Assembly: GCF_000019165.1 (NCBI RefSeq)
Contig: NC_010337.2
Location: forward strand, 2,471,501 to 2,535,500
Source: Heliomicrobium modesticaldum Ice1
GTDB lineage: Bacteria; Bacillota; Desulfitobacteriia; Heliobacteriales; Heliobacteriaceae
DNA: 64,000 nucleotides
Direction: 5' to 3'
The translations under genes were made by a program, and so were the position numbers. The notes under the pieces were generated by a model. That model did not search any database, was not told where the DNA came from, and saw only the letters and a list, made by a program, of their open reading frames with translations. This document shows, piece by piece, positions 49,002-58,198 of the stretch. The first letter of the stretch is position 1. Every line of letters starts with the position of its first letter.

Positions 49002-51032
49002 TTGACGACACCGAGAGAAGCCATACGCAACATCGCTGTTCTCGCCCACACCGGCGCAGGAAAGACCTCCTTGGTGGAATCGATGCTGTTCAATGCGGGA
49101 CTCATCAACCGAAAAGGTCGAGTCGAAGACGGCAATACAACGACCGATTACCTGCCCGAGGAAACGAAGCGAAAAGTAAGTATCCAATCGGCGATGGCGC
49201 TGATCAAGTGGCAAGGGGCAAAACTAAATATCATTGACACACCGGGATACAGCGATTTTTTTGGCGAGGTCATCAGCGCCGTATCGGTCGTTGAAGGGAC
49301 TTTGCTGGTCGTCTGCGGCGTCAACGGCGTCCAGGTCCAGACGGAGGCGGCCTGGCAGTTGAGCCAAGACAAGGGGCGTATCCCTGTCGTTTTTATTAAC
49401 AAACTAGATCGGGAGAACTCGAACTATGGCAAAGCGCTGGAGCAATTGCGCGAACTCGGCGGTCCTCATGTTCTTCCCTTACAATGGCCTCTTGGCGCCG
49501 CTCCCCATTGGCAGGGGATGGTCGATATCCTCGACGGCACTTTCGTCCCGACCAATCCTAAGTTCAAAGATATGCCGGCTTTGTCCACAGAAGAATCGGA
49601 GAACATAAAAAGCTGGCGCGACAAGTTGGTCGAGGCTATCGTCGAGATGGACGAGGAACTGCTGATGCGCTACCTCGACGGCGAAGCGATCGATCTGGAA
49701 GAACTCCGTCCGGCCTTGGCAGTTGCCGTCAAGGAAGGCAAGATCGTCCCCGTCCTCGGCGGCGCCATTAACGCTGATGGAACCGTCAAGCGCCTGCTCG
49801 ATGACCTGGTCGCACTGCTCCCAGCGCCTCTCGATGAAGAAGGCCAGGAGCCGTCTGCCGGAGCGCCCTTAAAAGCCCAGGTATTCAAGACCGTCATCGA
49901 CCCCTACCTGGGCAAAGTCAACTTTGTCCGCATCTATCAGGGTACACTGCGCGCAGATACGCCGCTCTACAACGGCACGAGTCAAAAAGAAGAAAAGCCG
50001 GCAGCGCCGCTGTTCATGACCGGCAAGAACCAGCAGCCCGCTGATGCAGCCGGCCCAGGCGAGATCATCGCCCTTGTGAAACTCCAACATACCCATACCG
50101 GTGACACGTTGTTTGCCAAAGGCACTGGCCTGACGCCGCTCAGACCTATCGAGTTCCCCAATCCCAGCCTGTCCATGGCCTTCTACCCGGCCACCAAAGC
50201 CGATGAAGATAAACTGGGCACAAGCCTGCAACGCCTGTTGGAGGAAGAGCCCTGCTTAAAGATTCACCGAAACACGGAAACGAAGGAAACCATCCTGACC
50301 GGCATGGGCACCCTGCACATGGAGGTCTGCGTCGAACGACTACAACGCAAGTACGGCGTGAATGTGACCACCAGTTGGCCAAAGATCCCCTACCGCGAGT
50401 CGATCCGCAGAACGGCCAAAGCCGAAGGAAAACATAAAAAGCAAACCGGCGGACACGGCCAGTACGGCCATGTCTGGCTGGTCTTGGAACCGAAGCATGA
50501 CGGCGATTTTGAGTTCGTCGAATCTATCTTCGGCGGCGTGGTGCCGAAAAACTTCATCCCCGCAGTCGAAAAGGGCGTTCGCGAGAGCCTTCTGGAAGGG
50601 ACGTTAGCTGGCTATCCCGTCATGAACATCAAGGTCAACCTTGTCGACGGCTCCTACCATCCCGTTGACTCTTCAGAACTCTCCTTTAAGATGGCCGCTC
50701 ATATCGCCTTCAAAAAAGGCATGGAGATGGCCGATCCCTACCTGCTCGAACCGGTGATGCAGGTGGAGATCAATGTGCCCGAGCACCACCTGGGCGACAT
50801 CCTGGGCGATCTGAACAGCCGCCGGGGCCGCGTCCTCAGCAGCGATATGGTTGGCAAGCGCCAGATCATCCAGGCCCTCGTGCCCCAACAGGAATTGATC
50901 CAGTTCCCCCTGCAGCTCCAAGCAATTACCCACGGCCGCGGCAGCTACCGAGCCCAATTCCACTCCTACCAAGAGGTACCTGCCCGGCTGGCTCAGACCA
51001 TCATCGAATCGGCCCGCAAGAACGGCCATTAA
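49002..51032 (+). CDS. Elongation factor G-like GTPase (FusA2 type)
   Basis: 676 aa from TTG 49002 (GGAAGGAGGG). G1 AHTGAGKTSLVESML, G3 IIDTPGYSDFFGEV, G4 NKLDRENS. The effector loop reads DGNTTTDYLPEETKR. Domains II-V follow with GMGTLHMEVCVERLQRKYGV and a C-terminal RGSYRAQFHSYQEVPARLAQ. The divergence from canonical EF-G and the lack of adjacent ribosomal genes suggest the second, FusA2-type GTPase rather than the main translocase. Confidence 0.9.
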   Translation: MTTPREAIRNIAVLAHTGAGKTSLVESMLFNAGLINRKGRVEDGNTTTDYLPEETKRKVSIQSAMALIKWQGAKLNIIDTPGYSDFFGEVISAVSVVEGTLLVVCGVNGVQVQTEAAWQLSQDKGRIPVVFINKLDRENSNYGKALEQLRELGGPHVLPLQWPLGAAPHWQGMVDILDGTFVPTNPKFKDMPALSTEESENIKSWRDKLVEAIVEMDEELLMRYLDGEAIDLEELRPALAVAVKEGKIVPVLGGAINADGTVKRLLDDLVALLPAPLDEEGQEPSAGAPLKAQVFKTVIDPYLGKVNFVRIYQGTLRADTPLYNGTSQKEEKPAAPLFMTGKNQQPADAAGPGEIIALVKLQHTHTGDTLFAKGTGLTPLRPIEFPNPSLSMAFYPATKADEDKLGTSLQRLLEEEPCLKIHRNTETKETILTGMGTLHMEVCVERLQRKYGVNVTTSWPKIPYRESIRRTAKAEGKHKKQTGGHGQYGHVWLVLEPKHDGDFEFVESIFGGVVPKNFIPAVEKGVRESLLEGTLAGYPVMNIKVNLVDGSYHPVDSSELSFKMAAHIAFKKGMEMADPYLLEPVMQVEINVPEHHLGDILGDLNSRRGRVLSSDMVGKRQIIQALVPQQELIQFPLQLQAITHGRGSYRAQFHSYQEVPARLAQTIIESARKNGH

Positions 51033-51144
51033 TAGGGAAAGCACTAGCTGATTCCTTGCGTAAACTGCTTCGTACCCATAAACGGGCAGTTCCGTCGTTG
51101 GCCCACAATGGGAGGGGAAGAACCCTTTCGATTCATCAGCCAAG

Positions 51145-51189
51145 GGGAGACCGTGAGCAGAGGGGGAGACCCTCTGCTCACGGTCTCCC
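51145..51189. repeat. 20-bp perfect inverted repeat after the EF-G-like gene
   Basis: Left arm GGGAGACCGTGAGCAGAGGG (51145-51164), loop GGAGA, exact complement to 51189. No immediate T-run, so it is either an imperfect terminator or some other RNA structure. Confidence 0.8.
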
Positions 51190-51284
51190 TTCATCGTCTT
51201 CGTCGATTTTTGCGTTAAGAAAAAAGGTTTTTTTTTATCTACAGGGAATACATGAAGGAAAACGCGGAGACAGGGGAAAGGCCT

Positions 51285-52127
51285 ATGACCATCGACCTCC
51301 ATCTGCATACAACAGTCTCCGACGGATTGCACAGCCCCATGGAAATCCTCGACATGGCTGTCCAAGCAGGATTGACCACGCTGTCGATCACCGATCACGA
51401 ATCCATCGAGGGTTGCCTAGAGATCGCCGGCGCTGCAGATAAAAAGGGCATCCGCGTCATCCCCGGCGTAGAACTGCTCGTTACCTATGCAGGCAATGAA
51501 ATCCACCTGCTCGGCTACGGCATGGACCTGACCGACGGTTCTTTCCTGCAGCGACTGGCCGAACTCCGCCAAGCACGCAATATCGTTGCGGAGCAGACGG
51601 TTCGAAACCTGCAAAAACTCGGCATCCCCCTTGCCTGGGAAGATGTAGTGTCCATCGCCCACCCACGGGGTGCCATCAGCAAAGGTCACATCATCCACGC
51701 CCTGCACCTGGGCGGCCTGTTGACCCACCCTGCTCAGGAATTTATCCGCCTCTATCTCTCCCGCGACGGGCTGGCTCATGTAGAATACAATTCTAACAGC
51801 TTTGACCAAGGCGTGGAGACGATAAAGTCTGCCGGCGGGGTACCTATTGTGGCCCACCCGGGCCTGATCCAGAGCCAGTCGCTACTGTCGGAATTGCTGC
51901 TTCGCCCTGATGTAGGGTTGGAGGTTTTTTACGGCTACTACGGTCCCAACCGAGAGCGGTGGATTGAGAATTACCGCCGCATCGCCCAGGAGAAAAACCT
52001 GGTCATGACCGGAGGGACCGATTACCACGGCCCCTTCGCTCCGTTCAAACCGGGAAGCGTGCCCATTCCCGATTGGGTTGTACCTAACCTGGACCGGGCC
52101 ATCATGATGGCCAAACAGTCTCGATAA
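51285..52127 (+). CDS. PHP-domain phosphoesterase (YciV/TrpH/nucleoside bisphosphatase-like)
   Basis: 280 aa from ATG 51285 (GGGGAAAGG); ATG 51252 adds 11 residues. Metal-binding motifs DLHLHTTVSDG, LSITDHESIEG, VIPGVELLV, GGVPIVAHPGL and GTDYHGPFAP give a tri-metal PHP site. Family members include the RNase AM/3',5'-bisphosphatase of E. coli TrpH. Confidence 0.9.
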   Translation: MTIDLHLHTTVSDGLHSPMEILDMAVQAGLTTLSITDHESIEGCLEIAGAADKKGIRVIPGVELLVTYAGNEIHLLGYGMDLTDGSFLQRLAELRQARNIVAEQTVRNLQKLGIPLAWEDVVSIAHPRGAISKGHIIHALHLGGLLTHPAQEFIRLYLSRDGLAHVEYNSNSFDQGVETIKSAGGVPIVAHPGLIQSQSLLSELLLRPDVGLEVFYGYYGPNRERWIENYRRIAQEKNLVMTGGTDYHGPFAPFKPGSVPIPDWVVPNLDRAIMMAKQSR

Positions 52128-52217
52128 GCCGCCCGGGTGTGTTTTTGAGCGGCCAGTAGCCGCCAAACCATCATAGAGATCAAACATCGAAAAAAGACGA
52201 GCTGAGGAGAGTGACTC

Positions 52218-53519
52218 ATGATCTGGAACCGACCGATGGAAACGATGGCCCGCAAGGAATTACAAGCATTGCAACTCCAACGGCTGAAAGCCCTCGTAGA
52301 GCGGGTCTATCACAACGTGCCTGCCTATCGGGAAAAGATGCAGGCCGCCGGATTGACCCCCAGGGATGTGCAAAGCCTGGAGGACCTGCGTCGACTGCCT
52401 TTTACAGTAAAGCAGGACCTGCGCGACCACTACCCCTATGGACTCTTCGCAGCTCCCATGCGCGAGATCGTCCGCGTCCACGCTTCTTCCGGCACGACGG
52501 GCAACCCGATCGTCGTCGGCTATACCCGCAGGGATCTCGACACCTGGTCAGAAGTAACCGCCCGTACCCTGGCTTGCGCCGGCGCTGACGCCGACGCTGT
52601 CGTCCAAGTCAGTTACGGCTACGGCCTCTTCACCGGCGGTCTCGGCATCCACTACGGCGCCGAGAAGATCGGCGCCACTGTCGTGCCCATGTCAGGTGGA
52701 AACACCCAGCGGCAAATCAAGCTGATGCAGGACTTCGGCGCCACTATCCTGGCCTGCACGCCTTCCTATGCGCTTTACCTGGCTGAGGCGATCCAGGAGA
52801 TGAAGATCCCTCGAGAAAAGCTGCGCCTAAAAGCGGGCATCTTCGGTGCTGAACCCTGGACCGAAGAGATGCGGCGCGAATTGGAGTACCGTCTGCAGAT
52901 CATGGCTATCGACATCTACGGCCTGAGCGAGGTCATCGGTCCCGGTGTCGCCAGCGAATGCCCTGTGAAAAATGGCCTACATATCTTCGAGGACCACTTC
53001 ATTCCTGAGATCATCGACCCTGAAACGGAGCAGCCGCTGCCCTACGGGGAAAAAGGGGAACTCGTCTTCACCACGATCACCAAAGAGGGTTTTCCCGTCA
53101 TCCGCTACCGCACTCGCGACATCTCAGTCCTGCATGCCGAACCCTGTCCCTGCGGTCGGACTCATGTCCGCATGGAAAAGGTGAGCGGCCGCAGCGACGA
53201 TATGATCATCATCCGCGGCGTCAACGTCTTCCCGTCTCAGGTGGAGAGTGTTCTCCTCAAGCTTGGCTTGACAGAGCCTCATTATGTGCTCGTCGTCGAT
53301 CGGGTAGGCTCCCTGGACACGCTGGAGGTGTGGGTGGAGGTTTCAGACAAACTCTTCTCTGACGAGGTGCGCAACCTCGAAAAGATCGAGCGGACGATCC
53401 AGCGGGAACTGGAAAGCCTGCTGGGGCTCACCGCCCGCGTCCGCCTCGTCGAACCTAAGTCGATCGAGCGCAGCGAAGGCAAAGCCAAGCGCGTCATTGA
53501 CCGCCGAAAAAAACAATAA
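52218..53519 (+). CDS. paaK: Phenylacetate-CoA ligase
   Basis: 433 aa. Adenylate-forming enzyme with [48 protein letters not shown] and a C-terminal [13 protein letters not shown]. It activates phenylacetate or related aryl acids. The ACT protein 27 bases downstream is its usual companion in clostridial and archaeal ior/paaK clusters for aromatic amino acid catabolism. Confidence 0.9.
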   Translation: MIWNRPMETMARKELQALQLQRLKALVERVYHNVPAYREKMQAAGLTPRDVQSLEDLRRLPFTVKQDLRDHYPYGLFAAPMREIVRVHASSGTTGNPIVVGYTRRDLDTWSEVTARTLACAGADADAVVQVSYGYGLFTGGLGIHYGAEKIGATVVPMSGGNTQRQIKLMQDFGATILACTPSYALYLAEAIQEMKIPREKLRLKAGIFGAEPWTEEMRRELEYRLQIMAIDIYGLSEVIGPGVASECPVKNGLHIFEDHFIPEIIDPETEQPLPYGEKGELVFTTITKEGFPVIRYRTRDISVLHAEPCPCGRTHVRMEKVSGRSDDMIIIRGVNVFPSQVESVLLKLGLTEPHYVLVVDRVGSLDTLEVWVEVSDKLFSDEVRNLEKIERTIQRELESLLGLTARVRLVEPKSIERSEGKAKRVIDRRKKQ

Positions 53520-53546
53520 CAAAACAGGGAAGGGGAGGGGTAACTT

Positions 53547-53978
53547 ATGAAGGTGCAGCAAATCTCTGTCTTTCTAGAGAACAAATCAGGTCGCCTCGCC
53601 ATGCTGACAAAGGTGCTGGCCCAAGAAAAGATCAACATCCGGGCGCTCTCCATCGCCGATACAACCGACTTCGGCATCCTCCGCCTCATCGTCGACCAGC
53701 CTGATGCCGCTTATCTGATGCTGAAACGGGCCGGCTTTACCGTCAGTGAGACAGCCGTCATAGCCGTAGAGATCCCTGACCATCCTGGGGGCCTCGCCGA
53801 GATCCTGGACATCCTGGCCGGCGCCGAGATTAACATCGAATACTGCTACGCGCTGCCTCAGAAGAGCAATGACAAGGCTCTCGTCGTCTTCCGCGTCGAG
53901 CGGTTGGACGAAGCCATTCGCGTCCTCCTGGAAAAAGGCGTCGGCGTTTTGAAGGAAGACTCTGTATACGGCATCTAA
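53547..53978 (+). CDS. Double ACT-domain amino-acid-binding protein
   Basis: 143 aa with two ACT repeats: QISVFLENKSGRLAMLTKVL and VIAVEIPDHPGGLAEILDILAGAEINIEYCY (split at AEIL). ACT domains bind amino acids. It lies in an operon with paaK, as in other anaerobes, so it may sense aromatic amino acids. Confidence 0.88.
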   Translation: MKVQQISVFLENKSGRLAMLTKVLAQEKINIRALSIADTTDFGILRLIVDQPDAAYLMLKRAGFTVSETAVIAVEIPDHPGGLAEILDILAGAEINIEYCYALPQKSNDKALVVFRVERLDEAIRVLLEKGVGVLKEDSVYGI

Positions 53979-54069
53979 TTTCATGAAATGATAGCGGATA
54001 TGGATGCTCATCCCAAAGGGCATCCATTTTCCACACTGATTTTCCCCATGTAAGGAAAGGAATGGGCAA

Positions 54070-56862
54070 TTGACTGTGAAACAACGCCGCTTTCGAGGTG
54101 CAGTCTTCCTGGCGGTCATCTTTTTTCTATTGCCTCTGCTTTCCGCGCTGCTCCGTCTCTATGTAGAGTGGCGCTGGTTCGGTTCCGAAGGGTTTGGCAA
54201 TTTCTGGTTAACCCGCTATGCCACGGATTGGGGATTGGTCCTAGGCACAGGGCTGCTCGCCTTTCTCTTTTTCTACTTCAACCTGCGCCTAACCCGTGAC
54301 GTTGTCGACAAGGCGTTACAGTACGCCTGGACGACCGCCGAGGATCACCCTAGGCTGTTTGCGCTGGGCGATTGGTTAAAACCAGAGAAGGTTCGTTATA
54401 TCGTTCTGCTCCTCAGCCTGCTGCCGGCGCTCCTCGTCTCCCAACTGGCGCAAAACCGCTGGCAAACGCTGTTGCTGGCACTACAGAACGAAAAATTCGG
54501 CATTGCCGATCCGCTGTTCCAACTTGACGTTGGTTTTTACGTCTTTCAACTGCCGCTGCTGCAGTTCATCTACGGCGTCGTGCAGTTTGTGCTGGTTGTA
54601 ACAGCGATCATGCTGGTGCTCGTCTATCAGACCGCCAACATCCTTGGTTTCGGCAAAGTGGGGTGGAGGGATCTTCCGCGCGCCCGTTTTCACCTGGCTG
54701 GGATCGGCGCGCTCTTTTTCCTGATCAAGGCCTTTGGGTACCGACTGGACATGTACGATTTGGTCTATTCGCCCCGCGGCGTCGTCTTCGGCGCCAGCTA
54801 CACCGATGTGCATGCCCAACTGCCGGCCTACCAAATCCTTTCGGTGATCGCCCTGATCACGGCGGCGATGCTCGTCTTCGCCCTCGTCCGCCGGCGCATC
54901 CGTTGGGCCGCCTATGGTGTGGGTCTGCTCATCTCCGCCTCCGTATTGGTCGGGGCTGTTTACCCGGAACTCGTCCAGCGGTTCAAGGTAGAACCGAACG
55001 AGTTTGTCATGGAAAAACCTTACATCGATATGAACATTGCCTTCACCCGCCGAGCCTTCGACCTGGATCGGATCCAAATCCAGCCTTTCGCCGTCAAGAA
55101 CGATCTCTCAGCGGCCGACATCGTCGCCAACAGCGACACGATGGCCAATGTGCGTCTCTGGGACTGGCGTCCGCTCCAACAGACCTACAGCCAGTTGCAG
55201 GAGATCCGCCTCTACTACAAGTTTAAGGGAATCGACATCGACCGCTACCGCATCGACGGCGCTGAGCGTCAGGTCATGTTGGCGGCCCGCGAACTGGACA
55301 CGGCTGCGCTGCCGGAGACCGCCCAGACCTGGATCAACAAGCGACTGCTCTACACCCACGGGTACGGCGTCGCCATGAGCCCTGTCAACGAGGTCTCCTC
55401 CGAAGGACTGCCGAAGTTTTTCTTAAAAGACATCCCGCCGAAGCCCACTTCACCTTCTCTGGCGATCACTCGGCCTGAGATCTATTTCGGCGAGACAGAA
55501 GGCGACTATGTGATCGTCAAGACGGCGACGAAGGAGTTCGACTACCCCTCCGGCGATGACAACGTTTACACGACCTATGAGGAAGAAGCCGGATTGCCCG
55601 TCGGATCCTTCATGCAAAAGCTGGTCTATGCCCTGTATTTCGGCGACATGAAGCTGCTCCTTTCCTCGGAAATCCTGCCGGAGAGCCGCCTGCTCATGGA
55701 GCGCAATATCGTCGACCGCCTTCAGAAGGTTGCCCCCTTCTTGCGCTTTGATAAGGACCCCTACCTGGTGATCCAAGATGGCCGGCTCGTCTGGATGGCT
55801 GACGCCTATACGGTTTCCAAAGCCTATCCCTTCTCCCAACCGGTCAGCGGCATGGGCAACTACATCCGCAACGCTGTCAAAGCCACCGTCGACGCTTACA
55901 CGGGCCGGATGACCTTCTATCTCAGCGATCCCCATGATCCGATCATTCGCAGCTACGGGGCTATCTTTCCGGGCATGTTCCGGCCCATGGAAGAGATGCC
56001 GTCAACCCTGCGGGATCACATCCGCTACCCGGAAGAACTGTTCCAGATCCAGTCGCGCGTCTACGCCACCTACCACATGGAGGATACGGGCGTCTTTTAC
56101 AACAAAGAGGATGAATGGAACATCCCCACGACACGGGTGAGCGACAAGGAGCAGCGGGAGATCGAGCCCTACTACACGCTGATGAGGCTACCCGGACAGG
56201 CGTCACCGGAGTACATCCTCATGATCCCCTTTACGCCGTCGAAAAAGCAGAACATGATCGCCTGGATGGCTGTCCGCAACGATGGGGCCAACTATGGCAA
56301 CATCATCGTTTACACCTTCCCGAAACAGGAGCTTATCTACGGTCCTGCCCAAATCGAGGCGCGGATCGACCAGGATTCGGAGATCTCCCAGAAATTGACC
56401 TTGTGGAATCAAAAGGGCTCCTCGGTCATCCGTGGCAACCTGCTCGTCTTGCCGATCAAAGATTCGCTCCTCTACATCGAACCCTTGTTCCTGCAGTCAG
56501 AGCAGGGAAAACTGCCGGCCTTGCGGCGTGTTATCGTCATTTTCGGCGAACGGGTCGTCATGGAAGAAAACCTGGACACGGCACTTCAGCGGATCTTCGG
56601 CCAAGGCGCCGCCGCCAGACCGCCGGGCCAGGGAACAGCGGCACAACCGGGCGCACCGCCGGCTATGCCAGGGCAACCAGCCCCGCCGGGACAACCGGCG
56701 CCCGCCCCTGCTGAACAGTCAGTTCCCGAACTGGCTGCCCGAGCGCGCCAATTGTACGACGATGCTGACGCGCGCTTGAAAGCGGGCGATTGGAATGGCT
56801 ACGGCGAACGGCTGCGCGAACTCAGGGAGACGCTGGAAAGCTTAGAGAAAAAGACGAGATAA
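54070..56862 (+). CDS. UPF0182 (COG1615) large membrane protein
   Basis: 930 aa from TTG 54070 (AAGGAAAGGA). About seven hydrophobic helices occupy residues 1-310. A large extracytoplasmic domain follows (YGVAMSPVNEVSSEGLPKFFL, GEYVYT-like repeats, FGDMKLLLSSEILPESRLLM, DAYTVSKAYPFSQPVSG). Near the C-terminus is a Pro/Ala-rich stretch and a final coiled helix. This is the UPF0182 family of unknown function, common in Clostridia and actinobacteria. Confidence 0.9.
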   Translation: MTVKQRRFRGAVFLAVIFFLLPLLSALLRLYVEWRWFGSEGFGNFWLTRYATDWGLVLGTGLLAFLFFYFNLRLTRDVVDKALQYAWTTAEDHPRLFALGDWLKPEKVRYIVLLLSLLPALLVSQLAQNRWQTLLLALQNEKFGIADPLFQLDVGFYVFQLPLLQFIYGVVQFVLVVTAIMLVLVYQTANILGFGKVGWRDLPRARFHLAGIGALFFLIKAFGYRLDMYDLVYSPRGVVFGASYTDVHAQLPAYQILSVIALITAAMLVFALVRRRIRWAAYGVGLLISASVLVGAVYPELVQRFKVEPNEFVMEKPYIDMNIAFTRRAFDLDRIQIQPFAVKNDLSAADIVANSDTMANVRLWDWRPLQQTYSQLQEIRLYYKFKGIDIDRYRIDGAERQVMLAARELDTAALPETAQTWINKRLLYTHGYGVAMSPVNEVSSEGLPKFFLKDIPPKPTSPSLAITRPEIYFGETEGDYVIVKTATKEFDYPSGDDNVYTTYEEEAGLPVGSFMQKLVYALYFGDMKLLLSSEILPESRLLMERNIVDRLQKVAPFLRFDKDPYLVIQDGRLVWMADAYTVSKAYPFSQPVSGMGNYIRNAVKATVDAYTGRMTFYLSDPHDPIIRSYGAIFPGMFRPMEEMPSTLRDHIRYPEELFQIQSRVYATYHMEDTGVFYNKEDEWNIPTTRVSDKEQREIEPYYTLMRLPGQASPEYILMIPFTPSKKQNMIAWMAVRNDGANYGNIIVYTFPKQELIYGPAQIEARIDQDSEISQKLTLWNQKGSSVIRGNLLVLPIKDSLLYIEPLFLQSEQGKLPALRRVIVIFGERVVMEENLDTALQRIFGQGAAARPPGQGTAAQPGAPPAMPGQPAPPGQPAPAPAEQSVPELAARARQLYDDADARLKAGDWNGYGERLRELRETLESLEKKTR

Positions 56863-56906
56863 CGGGAAGATCAATTGAAAAAACGGAAATCCAAATCACT
56901 TTCTGT

Positions 56907-56935
56907 TTCACAAAGCAGGGCATCAGTGGTATAAT
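56907..56935 (+). promoter_or_regulatory. Promoter of the 6S-like RNA
   Basis: TTCACA (56907-56912), 17-base spacer, TATAAT (56930-56935). Confidence 0.75.
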
Positions 56936-56941
56936 GGCATC

Positions 56942-57140
56942 GAACAGCAATGTGCCTGCCGTGTTCGTCAGCCCATGAATGTTTCTAACCTACAGGAAAC
57001 ATTCGGGAGTCAATACCGGCGGTGGCTGCCAGGCCAACGTTGATTGGAAGGCAAAAGCGTGCCGTGAGGCGCCCACCTGCGAGACGCAGGTTTAGAAACC
57101 ACGGTGCAACGGCATAGCGGGTACATTGCCGTTTCATAAG
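56942..57140 (+). ncRNA. ssrS: Probable 6S RNA (SsrS)
   Basis: A non-coding transcript of about 200 bases with its own promoter and a terminator after it. The ends pair: AATGTGCCTGC near 56950 with GCGGGTACATT near 57117-57127. An inner segment ATGAATGTTTC/GGAAACATTCGG forms a further stem. The order and pairing fit 6S RNA, which binds RNA polymerase holoenzyme. The assignment is from recalled consensus, not a search. Confidence 0.7.
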
Positions 57141-57146
57141 AAGAAC

Positions 57147-57178
57147 AAAAGGCCCCGGCGATAAGCCGAGGCCTTTTT
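57147..57178 (+). terminator. Terminator of the 6S-like RNA
   Basis: AAAAGGCC..GGC/GCC..GGCCTTTTT hairpin with T-run. Confidence 0.85.
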
Positions 57179-57279
57179 ATTTTTACTGGAATAGCGGCAG
57201 TAACTGGACGGTTGAAGGAAATCCCTCCTGCCTGTGGAATAGAGATAACTTAAATATTACCCCCAGGAGGTATGTTAAC

Positions 57280-57936
57280 ATGGGTCGCAGAAATATCCGC
57301 TTTCAAGGTGTAATCAAAAACGGCGCCCTCATCGAATTCTTTGGGACCATGATCCCGAGCCTACTGCTGTTCAAGCGCGACCCGCACGCCTGGTGGCAGC
57401 GCCGACAAAAGAGAAGAAACCGCAACCGCCAACCATTGCCTGCGCTAGAAGTGTTACTGAAACGCCCCGATGACGCCGGGCGCGCAGGGGATACATACAT
57501 CTTCATATTCAAATGGAAAGGCGATGAGTTTGATTTAGACGCCTTCCACGACAGCCACGACTTCCTACTTGATTTGGATCGGGTGCTCCGCGCCCAAGGA
57601 CGGCGCTTTCGCATCTACACGTCCCTTTCGCCGAAAACCAACCTTCCGAGACTGGCCGAAGCAGCGGGTCTGGGCAACCTGTCACCTTTCGGATTACTCG
57701 TCCATGCCCGATTCGGTCCAAGAATGCTGATCACCGGGGTGGAGGTGGAAGGGGGGCTCCCGCTTCCGGATCAGGTAGAGCAACCGGCGAGTATGGGCTG
57801 CAACGACTGCGGGCTATGCCTGCGCCTTTGCCCGCAAGCGCCGTTAAAAAGCGGTGAGGTGGACTTGCGCAAATGTGAGGGGTGCAGCCGCTGCATCAAG
57901 TGCTGTCCCATCGGCAAAAGCGTTTCAATCGTCTAA
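57280..57936 (+). CDS. Two-cluster iron-sulfur protein with QueG/ferredoxin-like C-terminus
   Basis: 218 aa. ATG 57280 has CAGGAGG. The N-terminal ~140 residues show no recognised motif, although ARFGPRMLITGVEVEG and LVHARFGPR resemble the tail of epoxyqueuosine reductases. The C-terminus has two ferredoxin clusters, CNDCGLCLRLCP and CEGCSRCIKCCP. It is shorter than QueG and lacks the cobalamin-binding N-terminal half, so it may be a related reductase or orphan. Monocistronic. Confidence 0.7.
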   Translation: MGRRNIRFQGVIKNGALIEFFGTMIPSLLLFKRDPHAWWQRRQKRRNRNRQPLPALEVLLKRPDDAGRAGDTYIFIFKWKGDEFDLDAFHDSHDFLLDLDRVLRAQGRRFRIYTSLSPKTNLPRLAEAAGLGNLSPFGLLVHARFGPRMLITGVEVEGGLPLPDQVEQPASMGCNDCGLCLRLCPQAPLKSGEVDLRKCEGCSRCIKCCPIGKSVSIV

Positions 57937-58198
57937 TCTTCTAATCGGACGATGAATGATTGGATGAATGATGTTCGTCACATCGAGCAGGAGGGCTCCG
58001 TGGAGAAGGTACCGAATTGACGAGACTGCTTTCAGTTGCTTCGTTAGTTTACATAATATCGATTATGCGAAATAAAAGCTCGGTTGTCTGCCTATCAACG
58101 AGAAAAAAAATCACACCCCTTGCAACCTTTCCACTCCTTCCGTCGTCATTACAGTGAAACGTTATCCAAAAGAAAACCAAATAAAGGAGTGAAACCAC

